From NCBI RefSeq assembly GCF_000151315.2, contig NW_011887294.1, forward strand, positions 316,266 to 380,265: DNA of 64,000 nucleotides, written 5' to 3'. The notes beneath the pieces were generated by a model, which was not told the DNA's origin, made no database searches, and was given only the letters and a program-made list of their open reading frames with translations. This DNA is from Capsaspora owczarzaki ATCC 30864. Its lineage: Eukaryota > Opisthokonta > Filasterea. The position numbers and the translations under genes are program-made. Shown here piece by piece: positions 45,132 through 56,085 of this stretch (within the stretch, counting starts at the first letter, position 1; the number at the start of each line of letters is the position of its first letter).

Positions 45132-47405
45132 ATGGCGGATGTCCCAGCGAGTGCACCGGCCGAGATTGTCGTGCTCAAGTTTGGCGGCACGAGCGTCGGC
45201 AGCGGGCAGCGGATGCTCGACGTATGCGAGATTGTGCGGGCGGCATTCAAGCCTGCTGCGGCCGCTGCTGCTGCGCTTCTTGGAGAAGGAGACCCGACCT
45301 CGGCCCAGGGTGATGGGCAGGATGCTCCGAGCGGCTCCGTGGTGCGTGGCGAGCGACCCATTGTGGTCTTGTCTGCCATGTCCTCGTATGTCAAGCTCGA
45401 GGGCACCACGTCCCGGCTGATGGAGGCCGCGACCTGCGCTGTTCAAGGCGATCTGCGTCGTACGTGGTTTTCCCTCCAACAAAAGCTGCGGCGAAGAGTA
45501 TTTTGTGGTGTCGAAGTGATCACGATTTCGTTTTCTGACCAATCCTCCGTTGTTTTGTGGTCTGAAACCGACAGAATGCATCAAGGTGCTGAACAAGGTC
45601 AAGTCGACCCACTTGGTAGCGATTCACGAGGCCCTTGGCGAGTCGTCAATGGCGCAGACGATGCAGGAGGTGGTGAATGAAGAGCTCGACCAGGTCAGTT
45701 GTTGTAGCATTCGAGCGAGCCGTGCGTCGTGTTACTGCTGTGATCTGACCTCACCGCCACCGCTCATGCTCGCATTCTTGTTCTCGAAACAGCTCAAGTC
45801 CTTCCTCGAAGCTATCAGCGTCATCCATGAGATATCACCAAGATCCCACGACGTCATTATTAGCCTCGGAGAGCGCCTGTCTGCCAAGCTCTTTGCGGCG
45901 GTGCTCAAGGAAAAGACCCAGTTGAACGCTGTCTTTGTCTCGCTCGAGCAGATTCTTGATCCCAAGGTGGATGCGACCGGCCAAGGCTCCTCTGTGATTG
46001 GTGTTCAGGCCGCAGCCTCGGGACATTTGCGAGACCAGTCGTTTTACGACTTGATCAAAACGCGCATGGCTGCCGTCATTCAAAGCCACCTACAAGCGCC
46101 TGATGTTGGTACGCTCGAGCTCATTCGCGTGTTTTGAAGGAGCACTGATGGGAAGGTTCTTTTTGCTCACAAGCCGTTCACCATCCGAAAAATGCTTGAC
46201 AGTCCCCGTGGTTGGAGGCTTCTTTGGGTTTGTTCCAGGCGGTATTGTTGAAACAATCGGTCGCGGCTACACTGATTTCACTGCCGCACTTATTGCAGCG
46301 GGAGTGCAAGCAAAAGAGCTTCAAATATGGAAGGTAGGAGAGGAGAGATGCGGGGCTTGTTTTTTGCTACTTGTTTTTTTCTTGAATCTTTGCGAAGGCC
46401 TTCGTGCTCAGCGCTAACTCGTTGACTTGCTGTACGCGCAGGAGGTGGACGGCATCTTTTCCGCAGACCCTTCCAAAGTCAAGACTGCCAAGGTGCTTCC
46501 TCGCATCTCGCCCGGAGAAGCAGCCGAACTGACCTTCTATGGCTCAGAGGTCATCCATCCCTTCACAATGGAGCAGGTGGTGCGCGGTGGCATCCCGATT
46601 CGCATCAAAAACACCTTCCGGCCGCACCTTCCTGGCACTGTGATTGATCCCAATGCGTTCGAGCCCATCTCGAAGCGCGGAGCGGTTGCTGTCACGGTCA
46701 AGGACAATGTGACTGTCGTCACCCTGCGGTCCAACCGAAAACTGGGCTCGATCGGCTTTCTTGCGTCTGTTTTTAGTATTATGGCCAAGTATGGTCTTGA
46801 GATTGATCTCGTTTCCACCTCTGAGGTACCTTTTTTTTTTTCCTTTTTTTTTTTTTTTTTTTTTTTTGCTCCGATCTGACTTCTCATCACCCTTCCTGCC
46901 AGGTTGACGTCTCCATGACAATCGCCAAGTCCCGAAATCTGGATCTGGCAAAGCGCGAGCTCGAAGCAATCGGCACCGTGTCTGTGCACAGCGAGCTCGC
47001 CATCTTGAGCCTGGTTGGTTCTCACATGAAGTCGACCATTGGTATTTCTGGCACCATGTTCACCACGCTAGCCAAGAATGGTACGGTGCAGACACGCACA
47101 CACACACACAAAGCAAAGTCGCGACTGGAACACGCAAACTCACTCTCTTTCCGCTGCTATTGTCTGTTGGGTTAGCCATCAATATTGAAATGATTTCTCA
47201 AGGTGCCTCGGAAATCAACATTTCCTGCGTCATCAACCGCTCACAAGCGCAACTGGCCATGCGCTGCGTCCATGACGAGCTTGTTATCGCCGCCAACGAT
47301 GCCTGGGCTCCGTGCTCCAGCTCCACGTCAGACACCCCGTCTCCGTCCCCATCGCGCTCGCCACCCCCGGTCGAGGCCATCACGAAAGACGGCCAAGCGG
47401 CTTAG
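45132..47405 (+). CDS. Aspartokinase (aspartate kinase) with C-terminal ACT domains
   Basis: Seven exons: 45132-45459, 45575-45693, 45793-46108, 46203-46333, 46442-46825, 46903-47080 and 47176-47405; 561 aa. All phases agree. It phosphorylates aspartate as the first step towards threonine, methionine and, in some lineages, lysine. The kinase part has KFGGTSVGSG at residues 16-25, VVLSAMSS, SLGERLSAKL and GRGYTDFTAA; an EVDGIFSADP segment and FYGSEVIHPFTM follow. Two ACT regulatory domains begin near AVTVKDNVTVVTLRSN and HSELAILSLVG, as in monofunctional yeast-type Hom3. An Ala-rich insert near residue 40 and a Pro/Ser tail are extra. Animals lack this enzyme, so its presence fits a prototrophic protist. 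The introns argue against recent bacterial transfer. Confidence 0.94.
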
Positions 47406-47506
47406 AATGTACCTTATGTTTTGCGTCAAAGCGATTCGAGCGGATTGATTGAACCCTGTCCTTGTATTTGTGAATTGCAGTGTGTGTGTGTGTGTCTACT
47501 CGAGTG

Positions 47507-47512
47507 AATAAA
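47507..47512 (+). terminator. AATAAA polyadenylation signal after aspartokinase
   Basis: AATAAA lies about 100 bases after the aspartokinase stop, following a GT repeat. It is only 31 bases from the stop codon of the convergent XAB2/SYF1 gene, so the two 3' UTRs probably overlap. Confidence 0.6.
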
Positions 47513-47542
47513 CACTGCTTCAACATTCTTTTAAAAACCAGT

Positions 47543-50500
47543 CTAGGAACTGTCATTCATGGCGCTCGAAGCTTGTTTTGCAATGCCGCCAAACACGGCC
47601 GCAGGAATGCTCTTCTCGGTGATTTTGACTCCTGAGTGAAGAACACGAGATGATGAGACACGCGAGTGAGTCAAGACAATTGGCGACAACCCCCAAAAGC
47701 AAACAAAACTCCATAAAGGCATACCGGAAGGACGAGCGTCACTCGTTTGGTCGCTGCCGTCATCTTCATCATCTTCGTCTTCATCGTCGTCGACGTCCAA
47801 GTTGATTTCGGCGGGGTTGAAGGGCACGCTGTCGCCCATTTTGTCAAAGGCAGCGGGAGCTGCGCGAACAAATTGCAGCGACTTGCCGCCAGCCGCACCA
47901 GCTGCTGCGGCGTCCGCGGTGACTTGGGCTTCCAATGCAGCCATTTTGTCGGTGGGAATGGTTGAAGCAAGAGTCGGGGGAGGTGCCTGCTTGGCTGCAA
48001 CCATGTGCGCAGAAATGTAGCTGACCTGCGAGTTGAAGTGCGCTTGGACACTGCGCTTGACGCGAAGCATTTCGCGGAAGGTGTCCTCGTTTCCGTGACG
48101 AACTTCAAACTCTTGCCATGTTGACCAGTATTGCGGGTCCACCTGGAGCCGGGTTGCGAAACCAAAACCAAAACCAAAAAAAAAAAAGCGACATCAACAT
48201 GAGTTTCATCAAGCGAGCGCATCGAACAGCTCTGATGATGGGCAAGGCTTGCTCTACTTACACGAGGATCGGCCAGTTGCGAGGCATGTTGATAAATGGC
48301 TCGGGCTCGGTCGATTTCTCCAAGCTTGCGCTCCATCTCGGCGTAATTGACACACATCTGCTTGCATTCTCGGTCGTTGAGCACCTCGATGGCCTTGTCG
48401 AAGATGGGACGAGTGTGCGTGACACCGAAAATTTCGGAAGCGCGTTTGATGTAAATGCTAAACATCTGTTGCGGGCGAAAAAGCAAAGGAATGAAGAAGT
48501 TAGCTGCGGCGTTGGCAAAATCCCCCCAGACACACTTGATTTTACGATTCAGGCGAGTAAACACACCTCATAACGCTCCTTGAGCTCGACATTTTGAGTG
48601 GCACGATCGTAGACGGCCATGGCATGGCGCGCGAGACCGTGATCTTCTTCCAGCTTGGCGTAGAGCAAGTACAGGGTTTTGGCATACTTGGCAGGACAGC
48701 CTTCAAGGCATTGCTCGAACAGATCACGAGCGCGCTCCAACTTGTTGCCACCCTAGATGAAGGCGCACCGAGCAACATCAGCGTCACCGATACCAAGCAA
48801 GCAAGCAAGCAAACTGCTGTCGCGACGAGAGAGGAGTAACTTACATAGCGGCGAACAAACTTGGTCAGATACGTGTTCCAAATGTCAAACACGACAGGCC
48901 ACTTGAACAAGCCCACGCCCTTTTCATACACCTAGCGATTGAAAGTGGAAAGCCAGTCCCGAGTGAGGGCACAGGCAACACTACAACAACGAAATGACGA
49001 ACGGCCGGCAGCAACTTACGCGGAATGCGTCTTCGTAAAACTTGTTCTCCTCCAGGAATAGCCCGTAGTTGATGATAATCTGAGGAGTGGCAATGCGAAG
49101 CTCGAGAATTCGTTCGTACACGGCTTTTGTCGACTGGAAAGTTCCAATGCTCTCTTCCAAATCGACATAAAAGGTCCAGAGCTTGACCGACTTGTGGAGA
49201 CGGCGTTGCACACTCTCAGCCTACGCGTGTTCAAAAGGTGCAAACAAAAAATTAAAACAATCAAGATGTCAGACGCTGCCATCAAAGAAAAATGCGACAA
49301 ATTGTCACACACGCATGGAAACGCACCGGATCGAAAAAGTCCACGCTCTTGCCAGCTCGGGCCGGCGCACTGGTAGCCTGCTGCATGAGGCTCAAGGCAC
49401 GTTGAGGAGCCCTGAGAAGGTGAAATGGAACAATCAGGATCACGTGAGACAGAATGCTCAAAAACATGGTCAAAACACAAAACGCAAAATGCAAGATCGA
49501 GCACGTACTTTTGACGCAGCTCCATCTCTGCATACTGGCACCACAGGTGGGACAGTTCGTCCACAGTCTTGAAGGGCGCTCGGGAGCCCTTTTCAAATGT
49601 GGCACGCGCGTCCTTCAAGCGGCTCTTGCTTTCATAGTACTTTGCAAACTCCACCCACACGTCAGCGAGTCGACCCACGGCTTTGGTGGCGTCAACGGTA
49701 CTGATGGCTTGGGTGAAAGACTCGACAATCTACGAGCCCGAAATACGCGAAGCGTCAAACCACCAAAGTGAGCACACCAAAAAAAAAAAAACAGCCAAAA
49801 CAAAAAATCTCATGCAAAAAATTCCGGCAGACACCCCACCTTGTCGTCTTGACCCTTGTACAACTCGGCGCGTTTCAACCACTCGTTCCACCTTGTCGTC
49901 TTGACCCTTGTACAACTCGGCGCGTTTCAACCACTCGTTCACGTTGTGCGGGTTTTGACGCAGCAGAACGCTGTTGAGCAGCAAGGGACGGCGGTCCATC
50001 AAAAACTCAAAGCGCGCCATGCGCAAGTCAATGTCCTGGTCCAGAGCTTCGTCGGGCGCATCATCCTCCGCGTCTGTTGCTGCTTTGATCTTGGCATTGA
50101 GCAACTGCTCCTCGAACTGGGCATAGGCATCAAACACTTGACTAAAGTCGCGAACCGTCGAGACGACAAGCATGGCCTCTTCGTAAATGTCGCGCGCCTT
50201 CTCAAGCAGACCAAGACCAATGTAGTACTCTGCCAGACACGTCCACAGCTTGCCGGTCATGTCCGTAAACCGGCTGAGGCCGCCACGAATAATCGCGTCA
50301 ACCTTGAGCGACACCACCTTGTCCGGATTTTGCGACATGAGCTCGCACAGCTCGACCCAGAGCTGATGCTGCGACTTGCCGTGCTGGCTGACAAAGTCTT
50401 CCTTGTTGACGCAGTCGTACGCAAGACGCTGGCATGCCTCGTCCAACCGATCAGCCTGGACGAGGTAGTTGATGTATTCTTCGGCGTCTTGCGGGTTGAT

Positions 50501-51138
50501 TTGCAGGTATCGACGATACACTTTGACGGCAGTGTCGGGGATTGGGTGCGAGCGAACAAATCTAGCAAGGTAGAAGAGCAAAACAGGAAATCAGCAAGAC
50601 GTTGAGCAAAACAGAAAAAAATCAGGGCTTCCGAAACCTCGTCAAACATTCGCATGCGAATGTCCCTCATCTTTGGAGACACGATGAATTTTTGAATGAA
50701 GCCTTACTTGAGGTACATTGGCCAGATACGGTCGTGCTGGGTCAGGGGCAGGGCGCGCAAAGCCCGATCAAACACATGGCGGGTGCGCGTAATCCTGCGC
50801 TGCTCGACCATGAACTGGCAGTACTCAATCCAGATCCTGGGCATCTTGTGCAGGAAGACGAGGCATCGCTCGTACGTGTTGTTGAGCGCCTCGATGGACG
50901 GGTCGGTGACGCACCTGCCCTTGACCTGTCGCCTGCGCTCCGTGAGGTACATGTACCACAGCTTGTACGATCCCGGCAGTGCCTTGACTGCACGCTCGTA
51001 GATCATGTTGCGTCCTGGTCGCTGCTTGCGATGGTTGAGGTAGCGCAGCCAGCCCTGCACGCTGTGCGGATTGCGAAGGATGTCCTCCTCGTAGATGACG
51101 TCCGAGTCCTCCTGTTTCGGGGGTGGGGTTTTGATCAT
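47543..51138 (-). CDS. XAB2: Pre-mRNA splicing factor SYF1/XAB2 (HAT repeats)
   Basis: Ten exons on the minus strand: 50708-51138, 49892-50561, 49509-49729, 49327-49411, 49020-49220, 48845-48931, 48567-48752, 48262-48465, 47725-48142 and 47543-47631. They total 863 aa, against about 855 in human XAB2. HAT (half-a-TPR) repeats run through the protein. Diagnostic stretches are [84 protein letters not shown] and [12 protein letters not shown]. It is a core subunit of the Prp19-associated (NTC) spliceosome complex and, in animals, links to transcription-coupled repair. A 52-bp tandem duplication covers the 3' end of exon 2 and its donor. Confidence 0.95.
49836..49939 (-). repeat. 52-bp perfect tandem duplication spanning a splice donor in XAB2/SYF1
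   Basis: Copies lie at 49836-49887 and 49888-49939 with a period of 52. On the coding strand each contains the exon end (GACGACAAG) followed by GTGG, so the donor is present twice. Using the first donor in coding order (exon ends at 49892) keeps the frame. Using the second adds 52 nt and shifts it. Confidence 0.9.
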
Positions 51139-51819
51139 GGTGGTTGTTTGTTTGTGTCCAAGTGAGTCTTCGTGGTCTGCTATGGTTGTACGACACGATG
51201 GGCAAGCGAGAAGGAGCTGTCGTTGGGTGATCGTTTTGTATGGACTTTCCATTGCCGTTGGATCGCTCTGGCTCGCCTCGCATCGTCATCCCGCAGTCAG
51301 CTGGGATTGTCGGCTAACTTTTCAATGCTCGTTCATGCTGCCCTGTCTTTTCTCGCTCGACGCTCGACGCTCTCAACGTTTCACCTCAATGCTTTTTGAT
51401 CCAGTGCCGATCTCTCGCTCTTCCCCGACACCCACCCCCTCCTCGCTCCTGAGTCGATGCGATGCGATGATATCACACAACGGGAGCACTGCAGTGTGAG
51501 TGTGGGGAAGCACTGTGTCCCCAGATTGGCCCCTTTTTTCGCTTTCCCCCAATCTCATCCCATGCAATCCAACACTTTTTTTTTTTTTTTTTTTGATTCC
51601 TTTACCAGCACAAACGCGAAATCGCGGTCGACCATCTTCCAAGAAACAACTAAACACAAAAAGAGACTGAGAAAAGCAAAAACAAGCTGTGAACTGTAGC
51701 AAGATGATGCTTGAGTTCTGAGAAGCGAGTGGACGTCTCAGATTGTTGCTTTTGTACTGTTTTTGGGTCTTGTCTACAGAATTTGCTTGTCGTGTTGCTC
51801 TCACTCTTCCTTTCCATCC
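51139..51819. other. Divergent intergenic region
   Basis: 681 bases between XAB2/SYF1 (-) and the cysteine-rich secreted protein (+). A run of about 18 T lies near 51576-51593. It should hold both promoters. No gene was recognised. Confidence 0.55.
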
Positions 51820-54431
51820 ATGCGTTCCTGTCGCTTTTTGATTCCCGTGCTTGTCGCGATTGTCGCCATCGCGGCGGGCGTGGTGACAGGTAAACAAAAA
51901 AATGTATTTCGCCATCGTGCACGAGACTTGGATTTGTTGGTGTGCAAACCCTTTCTGTGCAAAAGCCTCGTCCTCCACCGTAGTTATTACCCTCGCCCGC
52001 CCCCCCCCATCACAAGTTACGCTGGTGTGGATGTGCTGTAACGGAGGGGAAAAACCGATCGGCGCCAGCTGCGCGTGTGTGCGTTCACTGAACTGCTGCA
52101 CGTTGTTGCTGCACATCGCTCACTTCCTTAATTGGCCATTCGATTCGCTCTCCGTCACGCACTCTCGCGATATGCGCTTCCCCCTCTGCGTTCTCGATTC
52201 TCACAAACCAACTCCAACCTACCCCAACACGCATGTAACAAACTCATCACACGGCTGCCCTCTTCTTGCTCCTCTCAAAACCAACAGCTGCCAGACCACC
52301 AAAGCCTCGCCGCGAAGCTGCCTCCGCCACCTTGCAACTTTCAACCCTGCTTGCACAGCAAATGACATGCGACACGGTGCCGGCAGATGTCGAATTTTGC
52401 TCCGAGATGGCCGGAGCCTCCTTTGCCAACCCTCTTGGGGCGTTCGAGCAACTTCTCCAGTCGACCGTGCACCGGCGTTCGTCGCACTCAAGCTCGTCCT
52501 TGTTTGAACTGAACGCTGCCAACGAAATGAACGGGGTTCGTGCGCGCCGTGAGAGCGTGGCTGCGCGCATTTCGGATTGCTGCTCGAGCGTTTATGCCAG
52601 TAGCCGCCTGTGCAACTCGAGGTGCCACGCAGGGTTCGAAGCCCTATCCGCCCAACCCGCCTGTGCTTCCGAGTTCTCCTCACTGGCATCTTGCGTTGGC
52701 ACTGGTGCGGACAGTATGGCCGTCTCTGAGATTGGTGTGCGCCAAGTCAACCCAATCATCATCACGCCCGTCATCACGCAATGTTGCCAAACAAACTTTG
52801 GGAGCATTCCCGACTGCCTGCAGCTCTGTCTCACCGATCCCTCGTTGATCTCGACAAGTCCCAACCTTGCGTGTTTGGCTGCCCTGCCTGCGTTTGGTCT
52901 GTGCGTCACCAGCGGGATTTTGCCAACGAACGTTGTCTCGGCTGCGCCATCGCCCACATCTTTCGACAATGCCATCGACCAGTGCTGCACTCGATCCTTT
53001 GTGGGCTCGTGCTCTTCCTTGTGCTCGGCTATTGCCGCACCTTCCACGGTTCCGGGCGCGACAGGAACGTCAGACTTTACGTGTCTGCAGCAGCTGCCGT
53101 CCTTCTTCCTGTGCGTTCTCCAGTCGGGCTTCCTGTTCGGCAACTTTACCATCCCAACGGTGCTTCCCACAGCCCTTCCCACAGCTTTGCCGACCGACCT
53201 GCCCTCAATCCTTCCCACAAACGTGCCAGAGTTCCCCATTGGCAACTTTACAGACGTCAACGCGACCATCTGCTGCGAAGCCGCCTTTTCCGACCTGCCG
53301 GACTGCTACAACTACTGCACCCAGAACAATTACACGGACTTTGATTCATTCTCGCAGTGCCTTCCCCGCGCTGTGCCGCTGATTGTGTGCCTCATTCGCC
53401 AATTCAGAGACGCCTTCAATCCCTCTCAACCTCCGGCCACGAGTGGTCCCGCACCTACCGCTGTTCCGCCCACAGCAGCCCCGCCTAGCGCCGCGCCGTC
53501 CTCGGCAAACAGACGGAGCAACCGCAGAGCAGAAGCGGAGCCGGCCAGGCGTGCGCTCCAAGCCAGGCGACCTCCTCCTCGTCGGCGTGCATTGGCCGAT
53601 GATATGGCTACACCGAAGGCTTCCCAAGCGCTGCCCATCTCGTACGCGTACGTCCTCGACCGCAGTCTCAACTTGGCCTGGAACGGGATGAAGGAATCGC
53701 TGGAGGCCGCACAGCGAGCAGAGCACGGCCAATTTGAGGTTTGCATGCCCTGCCTCCAAACGCTCAAGCGATACATGTGCCATGCCGCCTTCCCGAGCTG
53801 TGAGTTTGGCGCATGTGCTGCCGCAGCATCCATCAACGCGCTCGGGCAACGCTGTCCCAAGGTTTTGCAAGGGGTAGCACAGCTTCTTGCCGCGCAGCAC
53901 AAAGGCGCGGATGCATCGTTCAGTCTGCTCGACTCGGTCTTCTTCACCATGGGGCTTCAGCAATGCTTGTCCGAGAAGCCTTTGTTTGACAGCGGCATGC
54001 TGGACATGTGCCAATCCGAGCTGATGGACAGCACGTACTGTCGCGACTCGGTGATGGCTTGCACCGGCATGGACAATGTGACCGCCTCCGAAAGCATCTG
54101 CTCGCAATTCCCGACCGGCGACGCCACTGGCCAAGCGGCTTCCGGGTGCAGCAGCATGCGTCGTGCCTGTATCCACACCCCACACTGGTTTTCGATGGTG
54201 GATCACGCTCCGCTGCGCGTTTCGTCGCCATCGCAGCACAAGGTGTGCCCAAACAAGCACATGTGTCTGTCGAAACAGTGGATGAACTCGCAAACTCTGC
54301 ACAGCACGCGTATCGGACTGGCAGGTCTCGTTGCGCGGCTGTCCTCCATCTTTACTCAGCAGCAAGATTTGATTCATCCCGTGGCCATCTCTGGGCTGGT
54401 CAACGCGACTCTTGCGTGGTCTCGTACCTGA
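51820..54431 (+). CDS. Secreted cysteine-rich repeat protein
   Basis: Two exons, 51820-51889 and 52288-54431; 737 aa. Exon 1 encodes a clear signal peptide (MRSCRFLIPVLVAIVAIAAG). Four diverged cysteine modules follow, each opening with a CC pair: ISDCCSSVYASSRLC, ITQCCQTNFGSIPDCLQLC, IDQCCTRSFVGSCSSLC and ATICCEAAFSDLPDCYNYC, each closed by a Leu-rich helix with Cys. The CC...C...C layout recalls small disulphide modules such as the nematode DB module, but the assignment is unsure. After a Pro/Ala linker and a basic RRR patch comes CMPCLQTLKRYMCHAAFPSC, similar in spacing to Frizzled/Mid1-type cysteine-rich domains. Several NFT/NYT glycosylation sites are present. The C-terminal ~90 residues look less protein-like and may hide an intron. 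Function is unknown; a cell-surface or matrix role is inferred. Confidence 0.75.
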
Positions 54432-54741
54432 GTTTCCAAAAGGATGGAGTTGTTGAGCTCCGTTTCCCTCCAATCCTTGTTCTCATTGTGTACAGAGAGT
54501 TGTGTCTTGTGTTGCTGCGATGTGAGACTTGTTTTTTTGGTTTTGCCTTGTTCGTTTGGATGTGCTTGTTTGTTTGTATTTCCAAACACAAATACACCGC
54601 AAGTGTTTTAATACTGTTCAGATGTGCAGCACCAGCCATGAACTACCACGCATGAAGCGAATCTGCAATGAATGAATGAATGAATGGAAAAATCCAGTCT
54701 CCAATTTCTCAATAGAACTCAATAGAACTCAGTCAAACATC

Positions 54742-55936
54742 ATGTTGACAGCAATCCGTGTGAACTCTCACTCGGCCACCCGCGCCATCACTGCTGCTGC
54801 TGCTGCTGCTACTGCTGCTACTACTACTACTTTATCTGCTGCTCCGATCTCAGCTGCCAGTCGTATGGCGCTGTCCACATCCGCAGCGTCGTGGCAGGAG
54901 CAGCCGCGCTATCCGCCGCCGCCGCCGCGCGCCCGTGACGCTGCGCCGTTCAGTCAGACCGTCCCAGGCGTGCAAGCGTCGTCTTCATCGTCGTCCTCGG
55001 CGAGTGGTGCTGGATTGGCCGCCGCCGCTGCTTCGACCGCCGACGCCTCGCCCAAGAGTGGAGATCTCGCTTCGTCGGGATCGGCGTCGTCCTCGTCCTC
55101 GTCCGGCAGCAAGCGTTCAGAGTCAAATCATGGCGATGACAAGAAGACCACCGGTCGAGTTCGTGCGACTGGCACGGCGACGTAAGCTAAGCAGTTTCAT
55201 TAAACGGGGGATTTTTGTGTGAATTCTCAGATTCTGAGATTTCCTGGGATTTTTTTCCTGGTCCCTTTCCATTCATTCGGTGCGCTCACTACCGTTTTGC
55301 TTGACATGTTGCGGTTTTTGTTATGTAGGGTGTTTGGCTTTTTGACGGGCTTTGTCGCCTCCGGAGTCTTTGCGTATTACTACTTGATGGAAGACGTCAA
55401 CAAGTCGGCGCGTTCGTTGCGACGCAAGATGGACGAGCTGCAGCGTTCGACCGAGAAGGTGGCCCTGTCGCTGCAAAAAATCCACACGCTCGAGCGCGAG
55501 CTGCAGAGCCTGAAGAATAGCGCTGCTCTTGCCGAGGATGTTCGCGCCCTCCGTAACGACTTTGAGTCTTCTTCGGTAAAGGGCTTTTGAAGCTCTGATG
55601 CGGGGGGGATTGTTGCTGGATTGCTGCTGGATTGTTGCTGGATTGCTTGCTGGATTGCTCGTCGATTTCTTTGTCCTCACCTCCCCGAATCGCCGTTTGT
55701 TCCGCCCTTCGTAGAACGCCCTTCAGGTCTCCATCACCACACAGAATGCCCAAAACTACGAGACACACAATGCAATTTTCAGATTGCTCGAGAAGCGCGG
55801 CATCCGACCAACCGTTTCGGCGCCACCACAAGAGCCATCCACTGGCGCTGATGAGCAGCAATCTCCCGCGTCGCCTCCCCCAGCACCCGTTGAAGAAGAC
55901 GCCCAAGCTGCAGCCTTCAACGACCGGACAGACTAG
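54742..55936 (+). CDS. Probable mitochondrial inner-membrane coiled-coil protein
   Basis: Three exons, 54742-55181, 55329-55575 and 55715-55936; 302 aa with matching phases. The start MLTAIRVNSHSATRAITAAAAAAT is a typical mitochondrial presequence, and this decided between it and the in-frame Met at 54676. A low-complexity Ser/Ala region follows. One transmembrane segment (GFLTGFVASGVFAYYYLM, about 150-167) leads into a coiled coil (SARSLRRKMDELQRSTEKVALSL). The C-tail is Pro/Glu-rich. The layout of one helix then a coiled coil resembles small fungal mitochondrial membrane proteins of unknown function. No family name is given. Confidence 0.7.
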
Positions 55937-56085
55937 GCTCTGCGCTCATGGTTTCTGTGTTGATCTCGTCCAATGCTTTGGTTGCCCAAAATACAACTGT
56001 GTTTTTGATTTGACAACTGTTGCTTTGCAGCGCGAGTTGACACCATTTTCTCAGTCTTGCATTTTTGCATCTGACCATGCTTTAA

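Noticed and set aside
45132-47405. Recent bacterial transfer or contamination for aspartokinase
   Set aside because: Six phase-consistent introns and a fungal-like domain layout argue for a long-resident nuclear gene.
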